Shown here piece after piece: positions 17,231-27,775 of a stretch of 64,000 nt of DNA (within the stretch, counting starts at the first letter, position 1; each line of letters starts with the position of its first letter). This DNA is from Bacteroidota bacterium (GTDB taxonomy: Bacteria > Bacteroidota > Bacteroidia > UBA4408), in assembly GCA_016718805.1 (NCBI GenBank), contig JADKCP010000004.1, positions 434,001-498,000 on the forward strand, in the 5' to 3' direction. The position numbers and the translations under genes are program-made. A model generated the notes under the pieces. The model worked only from the letters and a program-made list of their open reading frames with translations, did no database searches and had not been told where the DNA came from.

Positions 17231-20200
17231 ATGAAAAAACTTAGAAGTAGCTTAAAATTAATATTGGCTTTAGTTCTGTGTCTTGGTGTTAAACAAGCTT
17301 CAAGTCAAATAACAGTTTCAACTACCAATACCTTTACAAATAATAACGGTAGTGGTACTGTAACATTTAACTTTGAAAATACCAACACAAGCGACATTAT
17401 CATTACCGATATTGAAGGAATAACCGGATCAAGTGGCACATTTTCGGTAGATTTTTGGTATAAAACTACTCCGGTTAATGGGGCTCCGGGAGCAATTTCG
17501 GTAGCAAATGGTTGGACACTTGTTGCAACAGGTACGATAACAGGTGTTGCCAACACAATCTCTACAACCACTCAATCATTTTTTAGCGGATTGAATTTTA
17601 ATGTTCCGGCTGGAGCGCTTTATGGATTTGCTGTATCGGCTTACAATGGAACTGCCGGAGTTCAACGTTATCATACAATTGTTGCCCCCAATCTTCCAAC
17701 TGTAACAATGTCGGCAGGTGGTTGTAACATTATAACGGGAACAAACATTGGATATGGAGGCGGAGCACCGCCAACAGCGCCAGGAAACACACCGCGAGGT
17801 TGGTTAGGTTCTATCTCTTTTATACCTGCAATTCCCTGTACTGCACCGCCTACAGCTGGTATGACAATTTCAAATGATTCAACTGTTTGCCCTAACACAA
17901 ATTTCACGCTTGGTTTAACAGGAAACACACTGGCTTCAGGATTGTCATACCAATGGTTATCTTCTTCCAATAACACAAGCTGGACTCCTATTTCCGGTGC
18001 TACAAATATTAATTATAATACTAGCCAATTAACAAATACCTATTATCGTTGTATTGTTACCTGCAACAGTGTAAGTGATACTTCGAGCAGTGTATTTATT
18101 ACTACCAATTCATTTATTAATTGCTATTGTACTTCAAATCCAACTTCAGCAGCTGGTAGTGATATAGGAAATCTTGCTGTTGCCAGTTTAAATAATGGAG
18201 TTGCCGGTGCTGCAACTAACAACCCAGCATCAACCGGAACCTATACTGATTACACTTCTTTACCTCCTACTGCGCTCACCCAAGGAGCAAGCTATCCATT
18301 AGCTATTACTCAAATCAATAGTGCCGGTTTTACAGTGAACTTTGCAACTGTTCATATTGATTTTGATCACGATGGTATTTTTGACCCGGTGACCGAAACT
18401 TTTGCTATTGGAGCAAGTAACGCTGCTGCAGGAGGAAACATAATTAACGGGAATATTGCTATACCATTTACTGCGTTAACCGGTCAAACCAGAATGCGTG
18501 TAAAATTGCAAGCAGGAGGTTCAGCGACACAAAGTCCTTGTGGGACTTACGGAACCGGTGAAACAGAGGATTATATTGTTTCAATTGCAGCTGGTTCACC
18601 TTGTACGGCACCGCCAACAGCAGGTACCACTATGAGTTCGCTTTCGAGCGTGTGTCCTAGTACATCGGTTACTATTTCATTAAGTGGAAATTCAATAGGC
18701 ACCGGTCAAACTTATGTTTGGGAATCTTCTCCGAATGGAACAAACTGGACAACAGTTAATGGTGTAAGTTCAACCTTTTTTATTGCGACAATCACTAACA
18801 CAATTCAGTACCGTTGTATAGTAACTTGCAGTGGGCAAAGCGCAACTTCAACTCCTGTTGTCGTTACAATTAACCCACCTTCGTTATGTTATTGTGTAAC
18901 CGGGCTTGGTGGTGGAAACTGTGGAGGTAATTTAATAACCACGGTAGAAATAACCGGAACAACCCTGAATAGTGTATCAGCTGATACCTGTACCTTTACA
19001 ACCGGAAATACATTAACTGTTTATCCGCCAACAGGTGCAACCACTGCAACATTAATTCAAGGTGTTACATATGACTTAAATGTAACACTTTCTGCGAGCA
19101 GTATAGTTTCTGTTTGGATTGACTATGATAGGAATGGAATATATGCAGCAAGTGAATGGCAGCAGGTTGCAGTTACTTCAACATCAGGAACACCCAATAC
19201 AATTCAAATTAATGTTCCCTTTTCATCTGGCCTCGGCCAAACAGGTATGCGTGTGAGAAGTAGAGGTGTGGGTAATACTAATGGAGCTCCGGATGCATGT
19301 ACCAATTTTGGTAGTGGTGAATCTGAAGACTATGTTATAACTATTATTCCGAATACACCTTGTGCAGGAACTCCAATTGCAGGTACAACGGTATCTAGTG
19401 TTGTTTCAGCCTGTCCGAATGTTCCTTTCAGCTTAAGTTTAAGTGGAAATACACTAGCTTCAGGCTTAACATATCAATGGCAAAATTCAACCAATAATGT
19501 TTTATGGAATTCTATAACTGGAGCAACTAATGTGGGCTATTCAACTACGCAGGTTGCTGACTATTATTACAGATGTATTGTTAGTTGTGGCGCTGCTTCC
19601 GATACTTCAACTGCTTTATTAGTAACAACAAATTCATTTTTTACTTGTTACTGTGCTTCAAATGCAACCGACCCGGCTGATAGCGATATTGGAAATGTAA
19701 GCATTGGTTCATTAAATAATGGGAATCCAAATCCTGCAACAAACAATTCAACGGCTACTTCAACCTATACCAGTTATAGTAACGTTTCACCGCCTGTATT
19801 GCTAAAAGGATTAAATTATCCTATTTCAGTAACACAAATAAACCAGCTTGCATTTTTAGCTTGCAACTTAAAAGTGTATATCGATTATAACCAAGATGGA
19901 ATTTATGATACAGCAACTGAGGAAGTGCTTAATGGACAGTCGAATGCAAATTTAGGTGGTAATGTAATGAGTGGAAATGTGCAGATTCCAACTACTGCTA
20001 GTAGTGGTTTAACTGGAATGCGCGTGGTTCTGGTGGAGGGAACGTTTTCGACTGTTACACCTTGTGGAACTTATTTTAATGGTGAAACAGAAGATTATAT
20101 TGTAGAAATACAAACTCCATTGCCTTGTAGCACTCCTCCTGCTGCTGGAACTGCGATATGTACAGCTACCTCAGTATGTGCAAACACTCCATTTGATTTA

Positions 20201-21922
20201 AATTTATCAGGAAGTGCTAATGCTTCCGGGTTAACCTATCAATGGCAAGAATCGAGCAATGGAACTAGTTGGCAAAATTTACCAGGAGCTACTTCCATTT
20301 TGTATTCCTATTCACAGGTTGCTGCAACTTATTATCGTTGTGAAGTTATTTGTTCAGGAGTTTCATCTTTTTCAACACCTGTTTTAGTAGGTTTAAATTC
20401 GTTTTATACCTGCTATTGTACCAGCGGAGCCACCAGCACAGGAGACGATGATATAGGTAATGTTACTTTTGGATTAATGAGTAATGGTATTGCAAGTCCT
20501 TCTACTCAAAATCCTACTTCTGTAAATACCTATTCAAATTTCACGAATTTGCCACCATATAGCTATATACAAACACTTACCTACCCTATTTCAATGACAC
20601 AAATTAATTTGAATGGATTTTATGTTAATAGTGGGGCTATTTTTATTGATTTTGACCACGATGGAACATTTGACCCTTCTACCGAATCGGTATTGAGTGG
20701 TACTACATCGGCAGGGAATACTACTATAAGTGGCACTTTAACAATCCCTCTTTCTGCCTTAACCGGAATAACCGGAATGCGTGTTGTAATGAAAGAAACC
20801 GCTACCCCTGCAGCCCAGCCTTGTGGAACTTATACTTGGGGTGAAACAGAAGATTACTTGATAAATATTTTAGCACCCAACTCTTGCACAGTACCGTTTA
20901 TTGCCGGCTTTGCAAAAACAAGTTCTAGTCTTGTTTGTGCAAGCGATGTATTTACATTATCAATTGACAGTTTGCCGCCAGATACTGGATTTACTTTTCA
21001 ATGGCAACAATCGTTTGACAGCATTAATTGGAGCAATATTGTTGGAGCTACTACCCAAATATATAATGGAACACAAAGTTTTAAATCGTGGTACCGCTGT
21101 AATGTTACCTGCAATGGGGGAAGTATGGAAAGCTCAATTGCAACTAAAATACTGAACAAACCGGTTACTCAGTGTGATTATTGCAACTCCATTATCAATG
21201 GGAATTGCAGTACCGATTATTTTATTGACTCATTGGCTATTGGTGGAACAACCTTAAATAATGCCAACACTGGTTGTGCTGCCAATGCCGGATTTGCATA
21301 TTCAAAATATCCGTTCAATGGTAATACAACAGCTGATTTAGGTAGAGGCAATTACTACGATTTGTACGTAAAAACTTCGGGGTCTTGCAATATTTCAGTT
21401 TGGATAGATTATGATCAAAGTGGAACTTTTGATGCTAAGGAGTGGATTCAGGTTAGTCAAGCAACCGATTCGGCTGTGGCTACTACTGTTCCTTTAGTAT
21501 TACCTACCGGCGCAACATTAGGTGCAACCGGACTTCGAATTCGTTCGCGCAAAGCCGGTAACATAAACATGGCAGCAGATGCTTGTAGCACTTATGGTAG
21601 TGGCGAAACTGAGGACTATTACATAAATATAATAGAGGCTATTTCTACCGGTAAGGAACTAAGTAACGATAAAAATGTTCGCATATATCCCAATCCGGCA
21701 TCAGGAAATGTAACTTTGGAATATCACTCTGAAGAGGCAAAAACTTTACAGATAAAGTTATTAAACGCAACTGGAAGTTGTGTGTTTTCTGAAACTACAG
21801 ATAAATTTAAAAATAGTTATTCTGCCAAATTATCCTTAGATGATTTTGCTCCGGGAATTTATTTTGTACAGTTTACTACTGATAAATCTGTAAGTATAAA
21901 AAAGCTGATTATTCAAAAATAA
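17231..21922 (+). CDS. Large secreted GEVED/Ig-repeat protein with type A T9SS sorting domain
   Basis: A 1563-residue protein. The signal peptide ends near residue 25 (LGVKQASSQ). An N-terminal beta domain (about 26-205) is followed by repeated pairs of an Ig-like module (ASGLTYQWQ.S.NG..W ... YRC.V.C) and a GEVED module. Five GEVED signatures are visible: GTGETEDY, GSGESEDY, FNGETEDY, TWGETEDY and GSGETEDY. Each GEVED module carries an Asp-rich D-D-x-D-G strand (DFDHDGIFD, DYDRNGIYA, DYNQDGIYD, DYDQSGTFD) that looks like a calcium site. The C-terminal 75 residues are a type A sorting domain (VRIYPNPASGNVTLEY ... FAPGIYFVQF ... KKLIIQK). The family occurs in T9SS-exported surface or secreted proteins of unknown ligand. 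A strong terminator follows. The downstream gene is a tandem paralogue. Confidence 0.9.
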   Translation: MKKLRSSLKLILALVLCLGVKQASSQITVSTTNTFTNNNGSGTVTFNFENTNTSDIIITDIEGITGSSGTFSVDFWYKTTPVNGAPGAISVANGWTLVATGTITGVANTISTTTQSFFSGLNFNVPAGALYGFAVSAYNGTAGVQRYHTIVAPNLPTVTMSAGGCNIITGTNIGYGGGAPPTAPGNTPRGWLGSISFIPAIPCTAPPTAGMTISNDSTVCPNTNFTLGLTGNTLASGLSYQWLSSSNNTSWTPISGATNINYNTSQLTNTYYRCIVTCNSVSDTSSSVFITTNSFINCYCTSNPTSAAGSDIGNLAVASLNNGVAGAATNNPASTGTYTDYTSLPPTALTQGASYPLAITQINSAGFTVNFATVHIDFDHDGIFDPVTETFAIGASNAAAGGNIINGNIAIPFTALTGQTRMRVKLQAGGSATQSPCGTYGTGETEDYIVSIAAGSPCTAPPTAGTTMSSLSSVCPSTSVTISLSGNSIGTGQTYVWESSPNGTNWTTVNGVSSTFFIATITNTIQYRCIVTCSGQSATSTPVVVTINPPSLCYCVTGLGGGNCGGNLITTVEITGTTLNSVSADTCTFTTGNTLTVYPPTGATTATLIQGVTYDLNVTLSASSIVSVWIDYDRNGIYAASEWQQVAVTSTSGTPNTIQINVPFSSGLGQTGMRVRSRGVGNTNGAPDACTNFGSGESEDYVITIIPNTPCAGTPIAGTTVSSVVSACPNVPFSLSLSGNTLASGLTYQWQNSTNNVLWNSITGATNVGYSTTQVADYYYRCIVSCGAASDTSTALLVTTNSFFTCYCASNATDPADSDIGNVSIGSLNNGNPNPATNNSTATSTYTSYSNVSPPVLLKGLNYPISVTQINQLAFLACNLKVYIDYNQDGIYDTATEEVLNGQSNANLGGNVMSGNVQIPTTASSGLTGMRVVLVEGTFSTVTPCGTYFNGETEDYIVEIQTPLPCSTPPAAGTAICTATSVCANTPFDLNLSGSANASGLTYQWQESSNGTSWQNLPGATSILYSYSQVAATYYRCEVICSGVSSFSTPVLVGLNSFYTCYCTSGATSTGDDDIGNVTFGLMSNGIASPSTQNPTSVNTYSNFTNLPPYSYIQTLTYPISMTQINLNGFYVNSGAIFIDFDHDGTFDPSTESVLSGTTSAGNTTISGTLTIPLSALTGITGMRVVMKETATPAAQPCGTYTWGETEDYLINILAPNSCTVPFIAGFAKTSSSLVCASDVFTLSIDSLPPDTGFTFQWQQSFDSINWSNIVGATTQIYNGTQSFKSWYRCNVTCNGGSMESSIATKILNKPVTQCDYCNSIINGNCSTDYFIDSLAIGGTTLNNANTGCAANAGFAYSKYPFNGNTTADLGRGNYYDLYVKTSGSCNISVWIDYDQSGTFDAKEWIQVSQATDSAVATTVPLVLPTGATLGATGLRIRSRKAGNINMAADACSTYGSGETEDYYINIIEAISTGKELSNDKNVRIYPNPASGNVTLEYHSEEAKTLQIKLLNATGSCVFSETTDKFKNSYSAKLSLDDFAPGIYFVQFTTDKSVSIKKLIIQK

Positions 21923-21943
21923 CAGAAAAGTCTTCGTGTTTAC

Positions 21944-21973
21944 AAAAAAGTCCTTATTTTTAAGGACTTTTTT
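21944..21973. terminator. Intrinsic terminator after the first GEVED gene
   Basis: A perfect 13-bp inverted repeat: AAAAAAGTCCTTA (21944-21956), TTTT loop, TAAGGACTTTTTT (21961-21973). It ends in a T-run and starts 21 bp after the stop. Its symmetry would let it work in both directions. Confidence 0.85.
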
Positions 21974-22055
21974 GCTTTTATACCCTCAATCAACCATATT
22001 TTATTCTTAATTTCAATTGCGGCATACCATCATCAATGATTAACCAACCTTAACT

Positions 22056-25000
22056 ATGAAAAAAAACTACACTACAAATTATCAAAAAACTAAACTACTT
22101 CTGTGCACTTTGCTTGCAATTTTTTTGGTGTCGAGCAACAATGTTATGGCACTAATTAACTCATATGGGTTTAGTTCAAGCCTTGGAACCTATGCACCAA
22201 TAAGCGGTGGAACAATTTTAGGAACCAATACAACCGATGATGAGCGCTTTGTTGACCCAAACAATTTAGCCGGTAGCACAGCCTTCTTAACAGGAGTTGG
22301 TTTTCCAATTGGTTTTAACTTTAGTTACGATGGAGTAATTTACGATGTATTTGGAGTTAATGCCAATGGATGGATAGTGCTTGGAAACAATGCTCTAGTT
22401 GATTTAAATGCTCCTAACTATGGACCAATTTCGGGAGCCGGTGGAACAAACGTTATTGCAGCATTGGCCCGTGATATACAGGCTCAAACCGGTGCTAGCA
22501 TCGAATTTAAAACCATAGGAATTGCTCCTAATCAAACATTGGTTGTGCAATGGAATAATTACAAGAAATATGGAACTAATGGAACCAACGATACGATTAA
22601 TTTTCAAATTCGATTAAACGAAAGTAGCAATTCAATACAATGTGTTTATGGAAGCATTTTATTAAATTCCAACACAGCCGATGCCCAAGTAGGTTTAAGA
22701 GGAATTGACCCTACTGATTACAATAACCGTGAAACTACTACCAACTGGGGAGCTACCGTTTTAGGAACTTCTAATTCGGCCATTTGTGCATTTTCAAGTA
22801 CCGTATTTCCTTTAAACGGTACAACTTTTACTTGGACAATTCCATTACCTTGCAGTGGTACACCAACTGCAGGAACGGCACTTTCATCGGTAACCAATTC
22901 TTGTCCGGGTACTCCTTTTGCTTTATCGCTTACAGGAAATACAGTTGCATCGGCGTTAAGCTATCAATGGCAAATTTCACCCAACGGATCATCTTGGACG
23001 AATATAACCGGAGCCACTGCTTTAAATCAATCAATGACACAATCATCGCCAAACTTTTACCGATGTGTGGTTACTTGTGTTGGGGTTTCTGATACCTCGA
23101 GTCAAGTTTATGTTGGCACCAATTCATTTATTACCTGCTATTGCACATCAGGAGCTACCAGTACTTTTGATGACGATATCGGAAATGTAACATTCGGCTC
23201 AATCAACAATGGAGTCGGTACACCTGCAACGCAAAATTCAAGCTCAACGAATACCTATACCGATTTTACTAATTTGCCTGTACAAACATTTTTACAAGGA
23301 ATTAATTATCCGATATCAATAACGCAAATTAATTCAGCAGGCTTTTATGCATGTAGAATTGCTGCATTTATTGATTACGATCAAAATGGTGTATTTGATA
23401 CAACATCTGAAAAAATTTATACCGGAGTTACCAATGCGAATGTGGGTGGTAACGTAGTTTCAGGAACAGTAACGATTCCTTTAACTTCAACTCCCGGAAA
23501 TACATTAATGCGTGTTGTTTTATTAGAAGGACTTTTCAATACCATGGATCCTTGTGGTACTTATACTTGGGGAGAAACAGAAGACTATATGGTAAATATT
23601 CAAGCTGCTGTGCCTTGTACTGCGCCTCCAACTGCAGGTATGGCTTATGCGAACGATTCTACAGTTTGTCCTTCGGTTAACTACAATTTAAATTTATCAG
23701 GAAGTTCTATCGCTTCCGGATTGAGTTATCAGTGGGAAAAATCAAGCAATGGAACAACTTGGGCTGCTGTCTCTGGTGCCACTGCAATAAACTACCAAAC
23801 CTCACAAACCAGCGATAATTATTACCGTTGTATCGTAACTTGTTTAGGTGTTCCCGATACTTCTACCGTTGTGTTCATTTCAACCAATAGCTTCACCACC
23901 TGTTATTGTACTTCCAATGCCACCGACCCTGCCGATAGCGATATTGGAAATGTGAGTTTGGGTGCTCTCAACAATGGAAATCCAAATCCTGCAGTTAATA
24001 ATACAAATGCTACTGCTACTTACACCAATTATACCTCGGTTACAGCTCCGGTATTGTTGCAAGGAATTAATTATCCCATTTCGATCACCCAAATCAGCCA
24101 GTTTAATTTTAATGCTTGCAATGTTAAAGCCTATATCGACTACAATCAAAACGGTATTTATGACCCGGCTACAGAAGAGGTTTTTTCAAACCAAACAACT
24201 TCTAACCAAGGGGGAAATGTGGTGAGTGGAGTTATTACCATTCCGCTTACTGCATTAAACGGACTTACCGGCATGCGTGTAGTGATGGTAGAAGGAACTT
24301 TTAACACGGTAACACCTTGTGGTACATATTTTAATGGTGAAACCGAAGATTATGTTGTAGACATTCAAACTCCGTTGCCGTGTACTACCCCACCTGTTGC
24401 TGGTATTGCGGTAAGTTCGGCCCCATCGGTTTGCGCTAACGCACCATTTGATTTAAATTTAACCGGTAGTGCAAATGCCTCAGGTTTAACCTATCAATGG
24501 CAAGAATCGAGCAATGGTACTACCTGGAATGACATCGTGGGAGCTACTTCAATTCTTTACTCTTACGCACAGCTTATAGCAACCCATTACCGATGTGTAG
24601 TTACCTGCAGCGGTATTCAGTCAAACTCTACACCTGTATTGGTTGGCATGAATTCATTTTTTAGCTGCTACTGCACCAGTGGCGCTACCAGCACCGGTGA
24701 CGACGATATTGGAAATGTAACATTTGGCTTATTGAATAATGGAGTAGCTAGCCCTGCTACCCAAAATCCAACTTCGGTAAATACTTACTCCGATTTTACC
24801 AACTTACCGCCTTATAGCTACATACAAACTTTGACCTATCCAATGTCGATGACACAAATTAATTTGAATGGATTTTATGTGTGCAGCGGAGCTATTTTTA
24901 TTGATTTTGACCACGATGGAACATTTGACCCTTCTACCGAGTCAGTATTGAGCGGTACTACTTCTGCCGGAAATACAACCATTAGCGGAACTTTAACTAT

Positions 25001-26169
25001 TCCTTTAACTGCAGCAACCGGTATAACAGCCATGCGTGTGGTGTTGAAAGAAGGTGCCAATCCTGCTGCACAACCTTGCGGAACCTATACCTGGGGTGAA
25101 ACAGAAGATTACCTCATCAATATTTTAGCACCTAACTCTTGCACTGTACCTTTCATTGCAGGATTTGCTAAAACAAATTCGAACTTGGTGTGTGCTTCAG
25201 ATATCTTTACTTTATCGCTTGATAGCTTGCCTCCAGATACTGGTTTTACTTTTCAGTGGCAACAATCGTTTGATAGCATTAACTGGAACAACATAGCAGG
25301 TGCAACTGTTCAAATTTACAGCGGTTCGCAAAGCTTTAATTCATGGTATCGTTGCAACGTTACCTGCAATGGTGGAACCATGGAAAGCTCTGTTGCAACC
25401 AAGGTAATGAACAAACCTGTAACACAATGTGATTATTGCAATTCAAGCATCAGCGGAAACTGCAGCACCGATTATTTTATTGATTCCTTAGCTATTGGAG
25501 GTACTACCTTTAACAATGCCAACACAGGCTGTGCTGCCAATGCAGGATTTGCCTATTCAAGATATCCAATAAACGGTAATACTACTGCGGATTTAGGACG
25601 TGGAAATTACTTCGATTTGTATGTAAAAACTTCGGGATCATGTAATATTTCAGTATGGTTGGATTATGACCAAAGCGGAACTTTTGATGCCAACGAATGG
25701 ATACAGGTTAGTCAGGCAACTGATTCTGCTGTTACTACTACTGTGCCTTTAGTATTACCTGCCGGAGCTCAACTGGGTGCAACCGGTATGCGTGTGCGTT
25801 CACGCAAAGCCGGAAACATAAACTTAGGGGCTGATGCTTGCACCAATTACGGTAGTGGTGAAACAGAAGATTATTATGTAAACGTTGTGGAAGCTATTTC
25901 AACAGGTAAGGAGTTAAGCAACGATAAAAATGTGCGCATTTATCCAAACCCTGCATCAGGATTTGTTACGGTTGAGTACCGTTCAGAAGAGGCAAAGAGT
26001 TACAAATAAAACTCATGAATCCTGAGGGAAGAGTGATTTATACTGAAAGCAACGATAAATTCAAAGCTATTCACACAAATTAAATGTAAACGACCTGGCG
26101 CGTGGAATTTACTTTGTGCAATTCATTAGTGATAAGCAAGTGCTTACTAAGAAGGTAGTACTTAATTAA
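22056..26169 (+). pseudogene. Paralogous GEVED/Ig-repeat T9SS protein with frameshifted sorting domain
   Basis: The intact frame runs from 22056 to a stop at 26009 (1317 residues): a signal peptide, an N-terminal beta domain (YGFSSSLGTYAPI ... FGVNANGWIVLG), then Ig-like and GEVED modules with four GETEDY signatures, nearly identical in places to the gene upstream. The frame breaks inside the type A sorting domain. Restoring one T near 26000/26001 gives IKLMNPEGRVIYTESNDKFKAIH; restoring one A near 26077-26079 gives KLNVNDLARGIYFVQF...KKVVLN and a stop at 26167-26169. As given, the product lacks the second half of the sorting domain and should not be recognised by the T9SS. Both losses are next to short homopolymers, so sequencing error is a serious alternative to true decay. 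Confidence 0.85.
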
Positions 26170-26186
26170 AAAAAACAAAGCAACAT

Positions 26187-26225
26187 AAACAAGGGCTGGG
26201 TTAATTGACTCAGCCCTTGTTTTAT
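26187..26225 (+). terminator. Intrinsic terminator between the GEVED pseudogene and asnS
   Basis: Stem AAACAAGGGCTG (26187-26198) pairs with CAGCCCTTGTTT (26211-26222) around a 12-nt loop, followed by a T-rich run. It starts 18 bases after the reconstructed stop. Confidence 0.85.
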
Positions 26226-26237
26226 TTTATATTTTTG
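26205..26237 (+). promoter_or_regulatory. Putative asnS promoter overlapping the terminator
   Basis: TTG at 26205-26207 and TATTTTTG at 26230-26237 are 22 bases apart and fit the Bacteroidota -33/-7 pattern. The -33 element lies in the loop of the preceding terminator, and the asnS ATG follows 22 bases after the -7 box. Confidence 0.42.
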
Positions 26238-26258
26238 CACTCCATTTTTATAATAGCA

Positions 26259-27647
26259 ATGAGCAGAACAAAAATTTGTGATTTACTGGTATCAAGCGAA
26301 TACCAAAAGGATGTAACCGTTAAGGGTTGGGTGCGCACCAAAAGAGGCAATAAAAATGTTGCCTTTATTGCCGTAAATGATGGTTCCACTATACATACCA
26401 TTCAGGCAGTTGTTGATGTTGCTCAATTTGATGAAGAAATTTTAAAATTAATTACTACAGGTTCTTGTGTTAAAATTGACGGATTATTGGTGCAATCGCA
26501 AGGACAGGGACAATCGGTTGAAATACAAGCAAAAAATATTGAAGTTTACGGCACTGCCGATGCCGAAACATATCCCCTACAAAAAAAGGGACACACTTTG
26601 GAGTTTTTACGCGAAATAGCGCACCTTCGTCCGCGTACCAATACCTTTGGCGCTGTGTTGCGTATACGGCATCACATGGCTTTTGCCATACACAATTATT
26701 TTAATTCGAAAGGATTTTTTTATTTGCATACTCCCATTATTACTGGTTCTGATGCAGAAGGAGCAGGTGAAATGTTTCATGTTACCAATTTTGACATTGC
26801 CAATCCTCCTAAAAATGAGGATGGAACAATCAATTATGCAGAAGATTTTTTTGGGAAAGAAACCAACCTTACTGTTTCAGGTCAATTAGAAGGTGAGTTG
26901 GGAGCTATGGCACTTTCTCAAATTTATACGTTTGGCCCCACCTTTAGAGCCGAAAATTCGAATACAGCCCGACACCTTGCTGAATTTTGGATGATTGAAC
27001 CCGAAATGGCATTTTACGAGTTGGAAGACAACATGAATTTGGTGGAAGATTTTTTAAAATATTTGATTGGATATTGTTTGCAACACTGTAAAGATGATTT
27101 GGAGTTTTTGAACAAAATGTACGACACCGAACTTATTCAACGTTTACAAATGGTGCAATCTACAGCGTTTGAACGACTTACTTATACAGCTGCCATTGAG
27201 ATTTTAAAAGCAAGCAAACATCCTTTTGAATACCCTGTTGATTGGGGAACAGATTTGCAGTCGGAACATGAGCGCTATTTGGTAGAGAAACACTTTAAAA
27301 AACCGGTTATTTTAACCAATTATCCAAAGCATATAAAAGCGTTTTACATGAAGCAGGATGAAGATGGGAAAACTGTGCGTGCTATGGATGTTTTGTTTCC
27401 CGGAATTGACGAAATAGTTGGAGGTTCGCAGCGTGAAGACAACTATGAAAAATTACTCAACCGTGTACGCGAAATGGGAATCCCTGAAAAAGATATTTGG
27501 TGGTATTTAGAAACACGCAAATTTGGAACGGCTCCACACAGTGGATTTGGATTGGGTTTTGAGCGATTAATTTTGTTTGTTACAGGCATGAGTAATATCC
27601 GCGATGTAATTCCTTTTCCACGTACACCTAAAAATGCAGAATTTTAA
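26259..27647 (+). CDS. asnS: Asparaginyl-tRNA synthetase
   Basis: A 462-residue protein starting at the ATG at 26259 (MSRTKICDLL); an earlier in-frame ATG at 26205 would overlap the terminator and add a hydrophobic stretch foreign to the family. The N-terminal OB-fold anticodon-binding domain is residues about 15-110 (VKGWVRTKRGNKNVAFIAVNDGS). The class II catalytic core has motif 2 (FGPTFRAENSNTARHLAEFWMIEPEM) and motif 3 (GFGLGFERLILFVTGMSNIRDVIPFPRTP). The P-x-T-P ending with no C-terminal extension, and NTARHLAEFWM, favour AsnRS over AspRS. It charges tRNA-Asn in the cytoplasm. The frame is intact and appears transcribed from its own promoter. Confidence 0.95.
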   Translation: MSRTKICDLLVSSEYQKDVTVKGWVRTKRGNKNVAFIAVNDGSTIHTIQAVVDVAQFDEEILKLITTGSCVKIDGLLVQSQGQGQSVEIQAKNIEVYGTADAETYPLQKKGHTLEFLREIAHLRPRTNTFGAVLRIRHHMAFAIHNYFNSKGFFYLHTPIITGSDAEGAGEMFHVTNFDIANPPKNEDGTINYAEDFFGKETNLTVSGQLEGELGAMALSQIYTFGPTFRAENSNTARHLAEFWMIEPEMAFYELEDNMNLVEDFLKYLIGYCLQHCKDDLEFLNKMYDTELIQRLQMVQSTAFERLTYTAAIEILKASKHPFEYPVDWGTDLQSEHERYLVEKHFKKPVILTNYPKHIKAFYMKQDEDGKTVRAMDVLFPGIDEIVGGSQREDNYEKLLNRVREMGIPEKDIWWYLETRKFGTAPHSGFGLGFERLILFVTGMSNIRDVIPFPRTPKNAEF

Positions 27648-27658
27648 GAACAAAATAG

Positions 27659-27693
27659 TTTGAAAAAGCTATTTTTGGAGGAATATAATTTTG
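27659..27693 (+). promoter_or_regulatory. Putative promoter for the E1-beta gene
   Basis: TTTG (27659-27662) and TAATTTTG (27686-27693), 23 bases apart, fit the -33/-7 consensus of Bacteroidota. The leader to the ATG at 27776 would be about 75 nt. Confidence 0.42.
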
Positions 27694-27775
27694 GTGAAAG
27701 AATGGTGTTAATTAGCAAGAGTCTTCTAACTCCAAACAAAAAAACTATCCCAATTAAAAATATAATCGTTACAAC

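Noticed and set aside
26205..26258. Upstream start for asnS at 26205
   Set aside because: The extension is a hydrophobic stretch translated from the terminator and promoter; AsnRS proteins start close to MSRTK.
26170..26258. Riboswitch or T-box leader before asnS
   Set aside because: The space is taken up by a simple terminator and a promoter; the remaining leader is about 15 nt, too short for a regulatory RNA.
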